DNA of 64,000 nucleotides, taken from Corallococcus soli (lineage in GTDB: Bacteria > Myxococcota > Myxococcia > Myxococcales > Myxococcaceae). The stretch covers positions 868,001 through 932,000 of the forward strand of contig NZ_JAAIYO010000002.1 in NCBI RefSeq assembly GCF_014930455.1. Direction: 5' to 3'. A model generated the notes under the pieces. The model searched no databases, was not told where the DNA came from, and saw nothing but the letters and a program-made list of their open reading frames with translations. The stretch's first letter is position 1. Each line of letters starts with the position of its first letter. The translations under genes were made by a program, and so were the position numbers. Shown here in pieces: positions 1-9,853 of the stretch.

Positions 1-3000
1 CGTCGAATCGAAGCGCAGCCGCAGCACGTCGTGGTGGGCCACCAGGGCTCGCAGTGCCTCCTCCAGCAGCGCGGGCGAGAGGGGCTGACGCAATCCCAGC
101 AGCACGGCCTGGTTGTAGTGGTAGGGCTGCGGGCGCTCCCACTCGAAGAACCAGCGCTGGATGGGCGTGAGCGGGCCGGGGCCCATCACCGCGCCCTGTT
201 CGGCCTGGGGCCGCTGGGACTGGCCCACCTGCGGCGCCAGCGACGCGATGGTCTTGTGTTGGAAGACCTGTTTCGGGGTGATGTAGAGGCCGGCTTCCGT
301 GGCGCGCGCGATGACCTGGATGCTGACGATGGAGTCGCCACCCAGCTCGAAGAAGTCGTCGTGGATGCCCACGCGCTCGCGCGACAGCACCGACGCCCAG
401 ATGTCCGCCAGCGCCTGCTCCACCGGCGTGCGCGGGGCCACGTAGGTGGACTCGCGCTGCTGCGAGTGCTGCTGCTCCAGCGAGGGCAGGGCCTTGCGGT
501 CCACCTTGCCGTGGGCCGTCAGCGGCAGGGCCGGGAGCAGGATGAAGGCGGAGGGCACCATGTACTCGGGCAGTCGCGACGCCAGCGCGCCGCGCAGCGC
601 CTCGGGCTCCAGGTGCAGGCCCTCCTCGGGGACGACGTAGGCGACGAGCTGCTTGCGGCCCGGTGCGTCCTCGCGGAGCAGGACCGCGACCGCGCCCACC
701 TCCGGCCGCTCCGCCAGCGCGGCTTCAATCTCCTCCAGCTCGATGCGGAAGCCGCGCAGCTTCACCTGCTGATCCAGGCGGCCCAGGAACTCCAGCGACC
801 CATTCGCGCGCAGGCGCACGCGGTCTCCGGAGCGGTACATCCGCGCGCCCGGCACCGCGCCGAAGGGCTCCGGCACGAAGCGCTCGGCCGTCAGCTCCGG
901 GCGGTCCAGGTAGCCGCGCGCCACGCCCACGCCCGCGATGTACAGCTCTCCGGGCACGCCCACCGGCAGGGGCTGCATCCGCGCATCCAGCACGTACAGG
1001 CGCACGTTGGGCCAGGCCTTGCCGATGCCGGGCCGCTCCGGATCCACCCGGTCCTCCAGCGACGCGCACACCGTCACCTCGGTGGGCCCGTACGCATTGA
1101 TGAAGTGGCAGGTGCCCACCCACCGGCGCGCCAGCTCCGGCGTGCATGTCTCGCCCGCGGAGATGAGCGTCTCCAGCGCGGGCAGCCCCGTGGGCTCCAG
1201 CCGCGCGAGCACCGACGGCGTCAGCGTCACGGTGGTGATGGCCTGCGAGGCCAGCAGCGCCTGCAACGGCGGCCCGGGCATGATGTCGTCGCGCGACGCA
1301 AGACACAGCCGCGCGCCCGCCAGGAGCGTGGAGAAGACTTCACACACCGACGCGTCGAAGCCGAAGGCCGCGAACTGCAGCACGCGGCTCGTCGGGTGGA
1401 GCCGGTGTCCGCGCCCGGCCGCCAGCGCCGTGTTGCACAGGCCCCGGTGCGACAGCAGCGTACCCTTGGGCCGGCCCGTCGAACCGGAGGTGAAGATGAT
1501 GTACGCGAGGTTGTCGGGCGACAGCTCCACGCCCGGCGGCGTCGTGGGCTTCCGGGCAATCTGTGCCCATTCGGAGTCCAGGCACACCAGCAGCCCCACC
1601 GAGGGCAGCTCATCCGCCAGGTGCTCCTGCGTGACGAGCACCGGGATGGACGCGTCCTGCATCATCAGGCCCAGCCGCTCCACCGGGTAGGTGGGGTCCA
1701 ACGGCAGCCAGGCGCCCCCGGCCTTCAGGATGCCGAGGATGCCCACCACCATGTCCAGCGAGCGCTCCACGCACAGGCCCACCCGCGACTCGGGGCCCAC
1801 GCCGCGCTCCTTCAGGTACCAGGCGAGCTGGTTGGCGCGGGCGTCCAGCTCCCGGTAGGTGAGCTGCCGCGCCTCGAAGGACACGGCCACCGCGTCGGGC
1901 GTGCGCGCCGCCTGCGCCTCGAAGAGACGGTGTGCGAGGAGGACCTCCGGCAGGGGCGACGCGGTGTCGTTCCACGCGCCAAGCACCTGCTGCCGCTCCT
2001 GCGCGGAGAGCAACGGCAGTCGGGAGATGCGCTCCTCGGGGCGGGCCAGCGCGCCCAGCAGCACCTCGCGCAGGTGGCCCATCATCCGGTCGATGGTGGC
2101 CTGCGTGTAGAGGTCGGTGCTGTATTCGCACAGGCACTCCAGGCCGTGCGCCGTGTCGGTCACCACCCACGTCATGTCGAACTTGGCGGCGCCGGTGCTG
2201 CTGCTCTCCTCGCGCAGCGTCAGCCCCGGCAGCTCCAGGTCGGAGGAGGGCGCGTTCTGGAGGATGAGCTTCACCTGGAACAGCGGCGAGTACGCCAGGT
2301 CCCGCTCCGGGTTGAGCGCCTTGACCAGGTCCTCGAAGGGCAGGTCCTGGTGGGCGTACGCCGCCAGGGCCTCGCGCCGCGCCTGGGCGAGCAGCGCGCG
2401 GAACGACGGGTCTCCGCCCAGGTCGCCGCGCATGACGAGCTGGTTGACGAAGAAGCCGATGAGGCCCTCCGTCCCGGAGTGGTTGCGATTGGCGATGTCC
2501 GTGCCGAAGACGATGTCCGTCTCGCCGGTGGAGCGGTGCAGCAGCACCTGGAAGGCCGCCATCATCGCCATGAACGGCGTGACGCTCTCGCGCCGGCACA
2601 GCTCGCGCAGCTTCGCCGCCGCGTCCTCGGGCAACAGCAGGCCCTGGTGCGTGGCGCCCAGGAAGCGCTGCACGGGGGGACGGGGGAAGTCCGTGGGCAG
2701 GTCCAGGAAGGCCGGGGCCCCCGCCAGCCGCTGCTTCCAGTAGTCCCGCTGCCGCTCCAGCACCGGGCCCGACAGCCACTCGCGCTGCCAGCGCGCGTAG
2801 TCGCCGTACTGCACCGGCAGGGGCGGCAGCGGCGAGGGCTGGCCCGCGGAGAAGGCGCCATACAGCTCCGCCACCTCCTGCACGAGCACGGACAGGGACC
2901 AGCCGTCGGCGATGATGTGGTGCAGCGTCAGGAGGAGCAGGTGCTCCTGCTCGCCCAGCCGGAGGAGCGCGCCCCGGAAGAGCGGGCCCGTGGCCAGCGT

Positions 3001-6000
3001 GAAGGGCCGCTGGGCCTCCTCCTGTGCCAGCCGCCGGGCCTCTTCCTCGCGGCGCTCGGACGGGAGCGCGCGCAGGTCGATGAGCTCCAGCGCCGGGGTC
3101 GCGTCCGCCGCGACGCGCTGCACCGGGGCCTGCCCGCTCATCTGGAACGTCGTGCGGAGGATTTCGTGGCGGCGCAGCAGCGCCTCCAGGCAGCGGCGCA
3201 CCGTCTCCGGGTCGAGCGTGCCCGTCAGCCGGAGGACGGCGGGCATGTTGTAGAAGGCGCTGCCGGACTGCATCTGGTCCAGGAACCACAGGCGCTGCTG
3301 CGCGAAGGACAGCGGCAGGCCATCCTCACGCGGGAAGGTCTTGAGCGGCGGCGGGGGCGCTTCGCCGGAGCTGTGGGCCCGCAGCGTCTGGATGTGCTCG
3401 GCCAGCGTGGCGACCGTGGGCGCCTCGAAGAGCGCGGCGATGGGCAACTCCAGGCCAAACGCCTCGCGCACGCGCGACACCACCTGCGTGGCCAGCAGCG
3501 AGTGGCCGCCCAGGTCGAAGAAGTGGTCGTGGATGCCGAAGCGGTCCGTGCGCAGCACGCCCGCCCAGATGCTGGCGATGAGCGCCTCGGTGTCGTTCCG
3601 GGGGCCCACGACGGTGTCAGGGGTCAACTGCGTGGGCGCGGCGAGCGCCGCGCGGTCCACCTTGCCATTGGGCGTCAGGGGCAGGGCCCCCAGCGTCACG
3701 AAGGCGGAGGGGATCATGTAGCCGGGCAGCCGCTGCTGCAGGCGGGTGCGCAGGGCGCCGGCCTCCGCGAGCTGGCCCAGGTGGGGGACGACATAGGCGA
3801 CCAGTCGCATGTCCCCGGGTTCGTCCTCACGCACCAGCACCACGGCGTCGCGCACGGCCGTCTGCATGCGCAGCGCGGCTTCAATCTCCCCCAGCTCGAT
3901 GCGGTAGCCGCGCAGCTTCACCTGGCCATCGCGGCGGCCCATGAAGTCCAGCGTCCCATCCGGGAGGAAGCGCGCCAGGTCTCCGGTGCGGTAGAGGCGC
4001 TGCCCGGGCCGCCCGCTGAACGGGTCCGGCACGAAGCGCTCCGCGGTGAGGTACGGCCGCGACAGGTAGCCGCGCGCCACGCCCGCGCCGCCGATGTACA
4101 GCTCGCCCGGCACGGCGATTGGCACGGGCTGCATCCGCGCATCCAGGACGTACAGCTCCGTGTTGGAGATGGGCTTGCCAATGGGCACGAGGCCGTCGCG
4201 CAGACCGTCCCTCGTCACGTCGTGGATGGAGCAGCCGACCACCGTCTCCGTGGGGCCGTACTCGTTGATGATCCGGACGCCCGGCGCGTGCTTGCGCCAG
4301 AACTCCGCCGTGGCCGGGGGCAGGGCTTCGCCACCGACGATGAAGGTGCTGACCAGCCGGGCCAGCGCGGCCGGCGGCACCAGGTGGGAGAGCGCCTGGA
4401 GGTGCGCGGGCGTGAGCTTCACCAGGTCGTGGCCGCGCTCCTCTTGCAGCACCAGCGCCAGCGCCTCCAGCTCCTTGCCGGCGGGCAGCATGCGCACCGT
4501 CGCGCCGCGCAGCAGCGGGGTGAGGAGGCTGGTGAGGGTCGCGTCAAAGGCGATGGAGGTGTGCACCAGGGCGCTCTGCCCGGGCTCCACCTGGTACGTC
4601 CTGGCGGCCCAGGTGAGGTACTGGACCAGGCCGCCCTGCGTGAGCATCGCCCCCTTGGGCAGCCCCGTGGAACCGGACGTGTAGATGACGTACGCCAGGG
4701 CGTCCGCGCTCGCGCTGGAGGGCAGGGCCCGCGTGGTCGCCGCGCCGATGAACTCCAACGCATCCAGGAAGACGCGCTTGACGTGCGCGGTGGCGAACGT
4801 CGCGTCGAGCGCCTTCGTGGTCAGCAGGAGCGCCGCGCGCGAGTCCGTCAGCATGTACGCCAGACGGTCCGGGGGATACGAGGGGTCCAGCGGCAGCCAG
4901 GCTGCGCCCGCCTTGAGCGCGCCCAAGAGGCCGACGAGCAGCTCGACGGAGCGCTCCAGGCCGAGCGCCACGACGTGCTCCGGCCCCACGCCCCGGGAGC
5001 GCAGGTGGTGCGCGAGCTGGTTGGCGCGCGCATCCAGGGCCCGGTAGCTGAGCGAGCGCGCACCGTCCACGACCGCCACCGCGTCCGGCGTGGCGGAGGC
5101 CTGGGCCTCGAAGAGCGCCTGGAACGTCGCCGGGGGGAAGGGCGCGGAGGTGGCGTTCCACTCCACCAGCATCCGCCGCTGGTCGTCGGGAGGCAGCGCG
5201 CAGGACAGGTGGTGCGAGTCCTCGGCGTGGAAGGCGAGCGCGCCGAGCACGCGGGCGTAGGAGGCGCCAATGCGCTCCACCTGCGCGTGCTCCAGCTCGA
5301 CGGCGTTGTAGTCCAGCTCGAGCGTCAGCTCCTGGGTGTGCGGCTCCGTCTGGAAGTGCACCGCCAGCGTGACGTTGGTGCCCTCGGAGCGGATGACGCC
5401 CAGGGTCTCCACCGAGGCCAGCGTCCCTGTGAGGTCGTGCAGGACGTGGAAGTGCATGTAGTTGAACATGACTTCGTAGAGCGCCTCACGGCCCCACTGC
5501 CGCTGGATGTCCGCCATGGGGTAGCGGCGGAACGGGTAGAGCTTTCGCTCGCTGTCGAAGGCCGCGTGGACCAGCGACGTCCAGCTCCCGGGCTCCAGCT
5601 TCAGGCGGAAGGGCAGGGTGTTGAGGAAGATGCCCCGCAGCTTGGAGCCGTCGCCTTCCTCCGGGCGGCTGTTGACGCCCATGCCCGTGATGACGTCCTC
5701 GCGGCCGCTCAGCAGGCTCATGACCTTGAGGTGCGCGGCCACCAGGATGCTCTTGAACGGCACCGACGCGGTCCGCGTGAGCGCCTTCAGGCCCGCGTGG
5801 AGCTCCTGGGAGAGGGGCACCTTGACGGTGGCGATGCGCGGCTCGCCTGCCGCCAGCGGCTTGCGCCAGCGGGGCAGCCGCATGACCGAGCCGCCCGCGA
5901 GCTGATCGCGCCAGAAGCGCTGGTGCTCCTCGGAGGCCAGGGCGCGCTGCTCCAGCGCCACGAAGTCGCGGTAGGTGAGGCCCGTCTGCTCCGCCGGGGG

Positions 6001-9000
6001 CGGCGCCTCACCGCGCTCCAGCGCGTGGTAGTGGTTGAACATCTCCACCAGCGTGGAGTGCAGGCTCCAGCCGTCGATGATGGCGTGGCACTCGGTGAGC
6101 GTGAACTGGAAGGACCCCTCCGCGCGCTGGTGGATGAAGAAGCGCAGCAGCGGCGGACGCGACAGCTCGAAGTGCCGCTGCTTCTCCAGCTCCAGCAGCT
6201 CGTGGATCTCCGCGTCCTGCTCCGCGTCCGACAGGTGACGCATGTCCACGAACTGGATGGAGAGGTGCGCGCTCCGGTGCACCAGCTGCAACGGCTGGCT
6301 GTACGTCGTCATGTCGAACGCCGTGCGCAGCACGGGCTGACGCGCGACGATGGCCTGCACCGCTTCCTCGAAGCGCACCGGGTTCAACGGGCTGCGCAGC
6401 CGCAGATGGAAGCTGTCGGTGTTGTGGTAGATGTTGGAGTTTGGCGCCAACTCCATGTGGTACAGCATGCCCGCCTGGATGCGGGCCAGCGGGTAGGCGT
6501 CCTCGACGTCCGCGGGCAGCCGGGCGCGGTCCTCGGGCGTGACGAGGCTGAAGGGCTCCGTGCGCGGCAGCTCCTCGGTGGTGGTCGCGCGGACCTCCGC
6601 GGCCTGGAGCAGCGTCGCCACCGTCTGGTGCTGGAAGAGCTGCTGGAGGGAGAAGCGGATGCCCTCGCGCTGCGCCAGCGTCAGCACCTGGATGCTGAGG
6701 ATGGAGTCTCCGCCCAGCGCGAAGAAGTTGTCGTGGATGCCCACGCGCTCGACGTCCAGCACCTCCGCCCAGATGGCGCAGAGCACCTCCTCTGGACGGG
6801 TCGTGGGCGCGACGTATTGCGTGCCCAGGTCGGGTCGGGACTGGTCGGGCGTGGGCAGGGCCTTGCGGTCCACCTTGCCGTTCGCGGTCAGCGGGAACTG
6901 CTCCAGCATCACGAAGGCGCCCGGCACCATGTAGTCCGGCAGCTTCCCGAGCAGGTACTGGCGCAGGTCGTTGACGCTCGGCGTGCCCTCCTTCGGCGCG
7001 GCCACGTAGGCCACCAGGGACTTGTTGCCGGGCACGTCCTCGCGCACCAGCACCAGGGCCTCGCGCACCGCCGGGTGCAGGCTGAGGACGATTTGAATCT
7101 CGCTCAGCTCGATGCGGAAGCCGCGGATCTTCACCTGATGGTCGATGCGCCCCAGGTACTCCAGCTGTCCGTCCTTCGTGAAGCGCGCCAGGTCGCCCGT
7201 GCGGTAGAGCGCGGCGCCGGGCGTGCGGCTGTACGGGTGGGGGATGAAGCGCTCGGCGGTGAGCGCGGGCCGGCCCAGGTAGCCGCGCGCCAGTCCCGCG
7301 CCGCCCACGAAGATCTCCCCCGCCACGCCCACGGGCACGGGCTCCAGCCGCGCGTCCAGCACGTAGAGCTGGAGGTCCGGGATGGCCACGCCAATGGGGC
7401 TCTGCTGCGTGCGCTCCGCCTCCGCCATGCTCATGGGACGGTAGGTGACGTGCACGGTCGTCTCGGTGATGCCGTACATGTTGATGAGCCGGGGCTGCGC
7501 GTCCCCGTGCCGGCGGAACCAGGGCACGAGGCTCGCGGGCTCCAGCGCCTCACCACCGAAGACGACGTAGCGCAGGGCCAGCGGACGCGGGCCGGAGCCG
7601 CTGCGCTCCTCGGCCTGGATGAGCTGGCGGAAGGCCGCGGGCGTCTGGTTCAGCACCGTGACGCGCTCCTGGCTCAGCAGCTCGTAGAACGCATCCGGCG
7701 AGCGCGACACGAGGTACGGGACGATGACCAGCCGGCCGCCGTACAGCAGCGCGCCCCACAGCTCCCAGACGGAGAAGTCGAACGCGTAGGAGTGGAACAG
7801 CGTCCACACGTCCTGGTCGTCGAAGTGGAACCAGTCCTGCGTCGCCTCGAACAGCCGCGTGACGTTGCGGTGCGGCAGCAGCGAGCCCTTGGGCAGGCCC
7901 GTCGAACCGGAGGTGTAGATGACGTACGCCAAATGGTCGCTGTCGAGCGCGAGGCCGGGCGCCTGCGTGGGCTGCCGCGCGAGCAGGCCGGCGGCGTCCT
8001 CCAGCACGAACAGCTCCGTGCCGCTCGCCGGCAGGCGTTCAACCAGGGCGCGCTGGGTGATGACCAGCGGCATCCGGCTGTCCTCGACCATGAAGGCCAG
8101 CCGGTCCGCGGGGTACGTGGGGTCGAGCGGCACGTACGCACCGCCCGCCTTCAGGATGCCGAGGATGCCCACCACCGTGGCCAGGGAGCGCTCCACGCAC
8201 AGGCCCACCAGCGTCTCGGGCTGGAGGCCGCGCGCCAGCAGCGCGTGGGCGAGCTGGTTGGCGCGGGCATCCAGCTCCGCGTAGGTGAGCCGCTCGCCGT
8301 CGCCCACCACGGCGATGGCGTCCGGCCGCTTCCGGGCCTGGGCCTCGAAGCGCTGGTGCAGGCAGTCCCTGCCGGAGAACTCCTGGAGGACGGGCCAGAC
8401 GTCGAGCAGCTGGTGGCGCTCGGGCTGCGTCAGCAGGGGCAGCGCGTCCAGCCGCGCGTCCGGCCGCGCGACGATGCCTTCGAGCAGCGTCTGGAAGTGT
8501 CCGCGCAGGCGCTCCATCGTGGAGGGCTCGAACAGGTCGCGGTTGTATTCGAAGAAGCCGCGCAGGCCGTCCGCGCTCTCCTGGAGGTCCAGCGTCAGGT
8601 CGAACTTCGCGGTGCCTGTCTCCACCTCGATGGGGAGGATTCTCGCGCCCGGCAGCACCAGCGCCTGGGGCGCCTGGGGCTGGAGGTTGAAGGCGACCTG
8701 GAACAGCGGGGTGTAGGCCAGGTTTCGCTCCGGCTGCACCTCGTCCACCAGCCGTTCGAAGGGGATGTCCTGGTGCGAGTAGGCCGCCAGCGTCGTCTCG
8801 CGGGTGCGCTGGAGCAGCTCGCGGAAGGTGGGGTTGCCGGACAGGTCACCGCGCAGGACGAGCGTGTTGACGAAGAGGCCGATGAGGCCCTCGGTCTGCA
8901 CGCGGCCTCGGCTGTTCTGCGGCGCGCCGACGAGGATGTCGTGCTGGTGCGTGTACCGGGACAGCAGGGCCTGGAAGGACGCCAGCAGCGTCATGAAGAG

Positions 9001-9759
9001 CGTGGCCCGCTCGCGCTGGCCAAGCTGCTGGAGCTGCGTCACCAGCCCCGAGGGCAGGTGCAGGGGCAGCAGCGCGCCGCGCTGGGTCTGGATGGCCGGA
9101 CGCGGATGGTCGGTGGGCAGTTGCAGCAGGGACGCGCCCGCGAGCTGCTTCTTCCAGTACGCGACGTGCTCGGTCAGCACGCCTTCGGTGCCCAGCCACT
9201 CGCGCTGCCACTGGGCGTAGTCCGCGTACTGGATGGGCAGGGGCTCCAGCTCCGGTTCACGGCCCTCGCGGAAGGCGGCGTAGAGCTGCGCCACCTCCTG
9301 GATGAGGATGCCCAGCGAGCCACCATCCGAGATGATGTGGTGCATCGTCATCACCAGGACGTGGTCCGTGGCGGTGAGCCGGAACAGGCGCGCGCGCAGC
9401 AGGGGCCCGCGCATCAGGTCGAAGGGCCGGCGCGTCTCCTCGGTCGTCCCCCGGCGGGCCGCCTCCTCGCGCTCGGCTTCGGGGAGGGCCTCCAGGTCCA
9501 CGAGCACGACGGGCGCGGTGCCCTCCAGCGCGACGACCTGGACGGGCTGACCCGCCTCCTGCGCGAACGTGGTGCGCAGCGATTCATGCCGCTCCACCAT
9601 CGCGTCGAAGGTCTGCTGGAGCGCGCCCACGTCCAGCGCGCCCTGGAGCCTCACGGCCCCCGCGATGTTGTAGCTGGGGTTGTCCGGCTGCATCAGGTGC
9701 AGGAACCACAGCCGCTGCTGGGCGAACGACACGGGGAAGACGAAGGTTTCGGCGTTCAT
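1..9759 (-). CDS. Trimodular nonribosomal peptide synthetase (C-A-T, C-A-T, C-A-T, E...), 3' end outside window
   Basis: This is the third assembly-line protein; about 3253 codons are visible and it continues past the left edge. Domains by residue: C about 8-440 (HHIISDG near 140), A 465-960, carrier 985-1050 (LGGDS near 1016); C 1090-1500 (CHAIIDG near 1225, first His replaced by Cys), A 1540-2010, carrier 2055-2120 (LGGHS); C 2150-2580 (HHIIADG near 2280), A 2610-3080, carrier 3110-3175 (LGGDS near 3141). An epimerisation-type domain then begins near 3197 (LTPIQRWFFE) and is cut. Pocket residues read by eye, in Stachelhaus order with Lys517 assumed, are DFWNVGMVHK (Thr), DATKIGEVGK (Asn) and DACTIAAVCK (aromatic, Phe/Tyr-like). 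The ATG is fixed by an in-frame TGA six codons upstream; no clear Shine-Dalgarno is visible. It lies 94 bp downstream of the Gly module. Substrate calls are inference from the code. Confidence 0.96.
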   Translation of the reverse strand, partial: MNAETFVFPVSFAQQRLWFLHLMQPDNPSYNIAGAVRLQGALDVGALQQTFDAMVERHESLRTTFAQEAGQPVQVVALEGTAPVVLVDLEALPEAEREEAARRGTTEETRRPFDLMRGPLLRARLFRLTATDHVLVMTMHHIISDGGSLGILIQEVAQLYAAFREGREPELEPLPIQYADYAQWQREWLGTEGVLTEHVAYWKKQLAGASLLQLPTDHPRPAIQTQRGALLPLHLPSGLVTQLQQLGQRERATLFMTLLASFQALLSRYTHQHDILVGAPQNSRGRVQTEGLIGLFVNTLVLRGDLSGNPTFRELLQRTRETTLAAYSHQDIPFERLVDEVQPERNLAYTPLFQVAFNLQPQAPQALVLPGARILPIEVETGTAKFDLTLDLQESADGLRGFFEYNRDLFEPSTMERLRGHFQTLLEGIVARPDARLDALPLLTQPERHQLLDVWPVLQEFSGRDCLHQRFEAQARKRPDAIAVVGDGERLTYAELDARANQLAHALLARGLQPETLVGLCVERSLATVVGILGILKAGGAYVPLDPTYPADRLAFMVEDSRMPLVITQRALVERLPASGTELFVLEDAAGLLARQPTQAPGLALDSDHLAYVIYTSGSTGLPKGSLLPHRNVTRLFEATQDWFHFDDQDVWTLFHSYAFDFSVWELWGALLYGGRLVIVPYLVSRSPDAFYELLSQERVTVLNQTPAAFRQLIQAEERSGSGPRPLALRYVVFGGEALEPASLVPWFRRHGDAQPRLINMYGITETTVHVTYRPMSMAEAERTQQSPIGVAIPDLQLYVLDARLEPVPVGVAGEIFVGGAGLARGYLGRPALTAERFIPHPYSRTPGAALYRTGDLARFTKDGQLEYLGRIDHQVKIRGFRIELSEIQIVLSLHPAVREALVLVREDVPGNKSLVAYVAAPKEGTPSVNDLRQYLLGKLPDYMVPGAFVMLEQFPLTANGKVDRKALPTPDQSRPDLGTQYVAPTTRPEEVLCAIWAEVLDVERVGIHDNFFALGGDSILSIQVLTLAQREGIRFSLQQLFQHQTVATLLQAAEVRATTTEELPRTEPFSLVTPEDRARLPADVEDAYPLARIQAGMLYHMELAPNSNIYHNTDSFHLRLRSPLNPVRFEEAVQAIVARQPVLRTAFDMTTYSQPLQLVHRSAHLSIQFVDMRHLSDAEQDAEIHELLELEKQRHFELSRPPLLRFFIHQRAEGSFQFTLTECHAIIDGWSLHSTLVEMFNHYHALERGEAPPPAEQTGLTYRDFVALEQRALASEEHQRFWRDQLAGGSVMRLPRWRKPLAAGEPRIATVKVPLSQELHAGLKALTRTASVPFKSILVAAHLKVMSLLSGREDVITGMGVNSRPEEGDGSKLRGIFLNTLPFRLKLEPGSWTSLVHAAFDSERKLYPFRRYPMADIQRQWGREALYEVMFNYMHFHVLHDLTGTLASVETLGVIRSEGTNVTLAVHFQTEPHTQELTLELDYNAVELEHAQVERIGASYARVLGALAFHAEDSHHLSCALPPDDQRRMLVEWNATSAPFPPATFQALFEAQASATPDAVAVVDGARSLSYRALDARANQLAHHLRSRGVGPEHVVALGLERSVELLVGLLGALKAGAAWLPLDPSYPPDRLAYMLTDSRAALLLTTKALDATFATAHVKRVFLDALEFIGAATTRALPSSASADALAYVIYTSGSTGLPKGAMLTQGGLVQYLTWAARTYQVEPGQSALVHTSIAFDATLTSLLTPLLRGATVRMLPAGKELEALALVLQEERGHDLVKLTPAHLQALSHLVPPAALARLVSTFIVGGEALPPATAEFWRKHAPGVRIINEYGPTETVVGCSIHDVTRDGLRDGLVPIGKPISNTELYVLDARMQPVPIAVPGELYIGGAGVARGYLSRPYLTAERFVPDPFSGRPGQRLYRTGDLARFLPDGTLDFMGRRDGQVKLRGYRIELGEIEAALRMQTAVRDAVVLVREDEPGDMRLVAYVVPHLGQLAEAGALRTRLQQRLPGYMIPSAFVTLGALPLTPNGKVDRAALAAPTQLTPDTVVGPRNDTEALIASIWAGVLRTDRFGIHDHFFDLGGHSLLATQVVSRVREAFGLELPIAALFEAPTVATLAEHIQTLRAHSSGEAPPPPLKTFPREDGLPLSFAQQRLWFLDQMQSGSAFYNMPAVLRLTGTLDPETVRRCLEALLRRHEILRTTFQMSGQAPVQRVAADATPALELIDLRALPSERREEEARRLAQEEAQRPFTLATGPLFRGALLRLGEQEHLLLLTLHHIIADGWSLSVLVQEVAELYGAFSAGQPSPLPPLPVQYGDYARWQREWLSGPVLERQRDYWKQRLAGAPAFLDLPTDFPRPPVQRFLGATHQGLLLPEDAAAKLRELCRRESVTPFMAMMAAFQVLLHRSTGETDIVFGTDIANRNHSGTEGLIGFFVNQLVMRGDLGGDPSFRALLAQARREALAAYAHQDLPFEDLVKALNPERDLAYSPLFQVKLILQNAPSSDLELPGLTLREESSSTGAAKFDMTWVVTDTAHGLECLCEYSTDLYTQATIDRMMGHLREVLLGALARPEERISRLPLLSAQERQQVLGAWNDTASPLPEVLLAHRLFEAQAARTPDAVAVSFEARQLTYRELDARANQLAWYLKERGVGPESRVGLCVERSLDMVVGILGILKAGGAWLPLDPTYPVERLGLMMQDASIPVLVTQEHLADELPSVGLLVCLDSEWAQIARKPTTPPGVELSPDNLAYIIFTSGSTGRPKGTLLSHRGLCNTALAAGRGHRLHPTSRVLQFAAFGFDASVCEVFSTLLAGARLCLASRDDIMPGPPLQALLASQAITTVTLTPSVLARLEPTGLPALETLISAGETCTPELARRWVGTCHFINAYGPTEVTVCASLEDRVDPERPGIGKAWPNVRLYVLDARMQPLPVGVPGELYIAGVGVARGYLDRPELTAERFVPEPFGAVPGARMYRSGDRVRLRANGSLEFLGRLDQQVKLRGFRIELEEIEAALAERPEVGAVAVLLREDAPGRKQLVAYVVPEEGLHLEPEALRGALASRLPEYMVPSAFILLPALPLTAHGKVDRKALPSLEQQHSQQRESTYVAPRTPVEQALADIWASVLSRERVGIHDDFFELGGDSIVSIQVIARATEAGLYITPKQVFQHKTIASLAPQVGQSQRPQAEQGAVMGPGPLTPIQRWFFEWERPQPYHYNQAVLLGLRQPLSPALLEEALRALVAHHDVLRLRFDST

Positions 9760-9853
9760 GGGCGTGACCGGAAATCAGGTGGGACCCCGTGGGGGCGCGA
9801 GGACGGGCCTTGCGCGCCACACCGGCGGAGTCCGTGAACAGGAAGGGCTGCCT

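Noticed and set aside
31-9837. Open frame of over 3000 codons on the plus strand
   Set aside because: It is antisense to the NRPS gene, whose motifs are all in the minus frame. The translation is low-complexity Arg/Gln/His/Leu sequence, as produced by complementing GC-rich codons.
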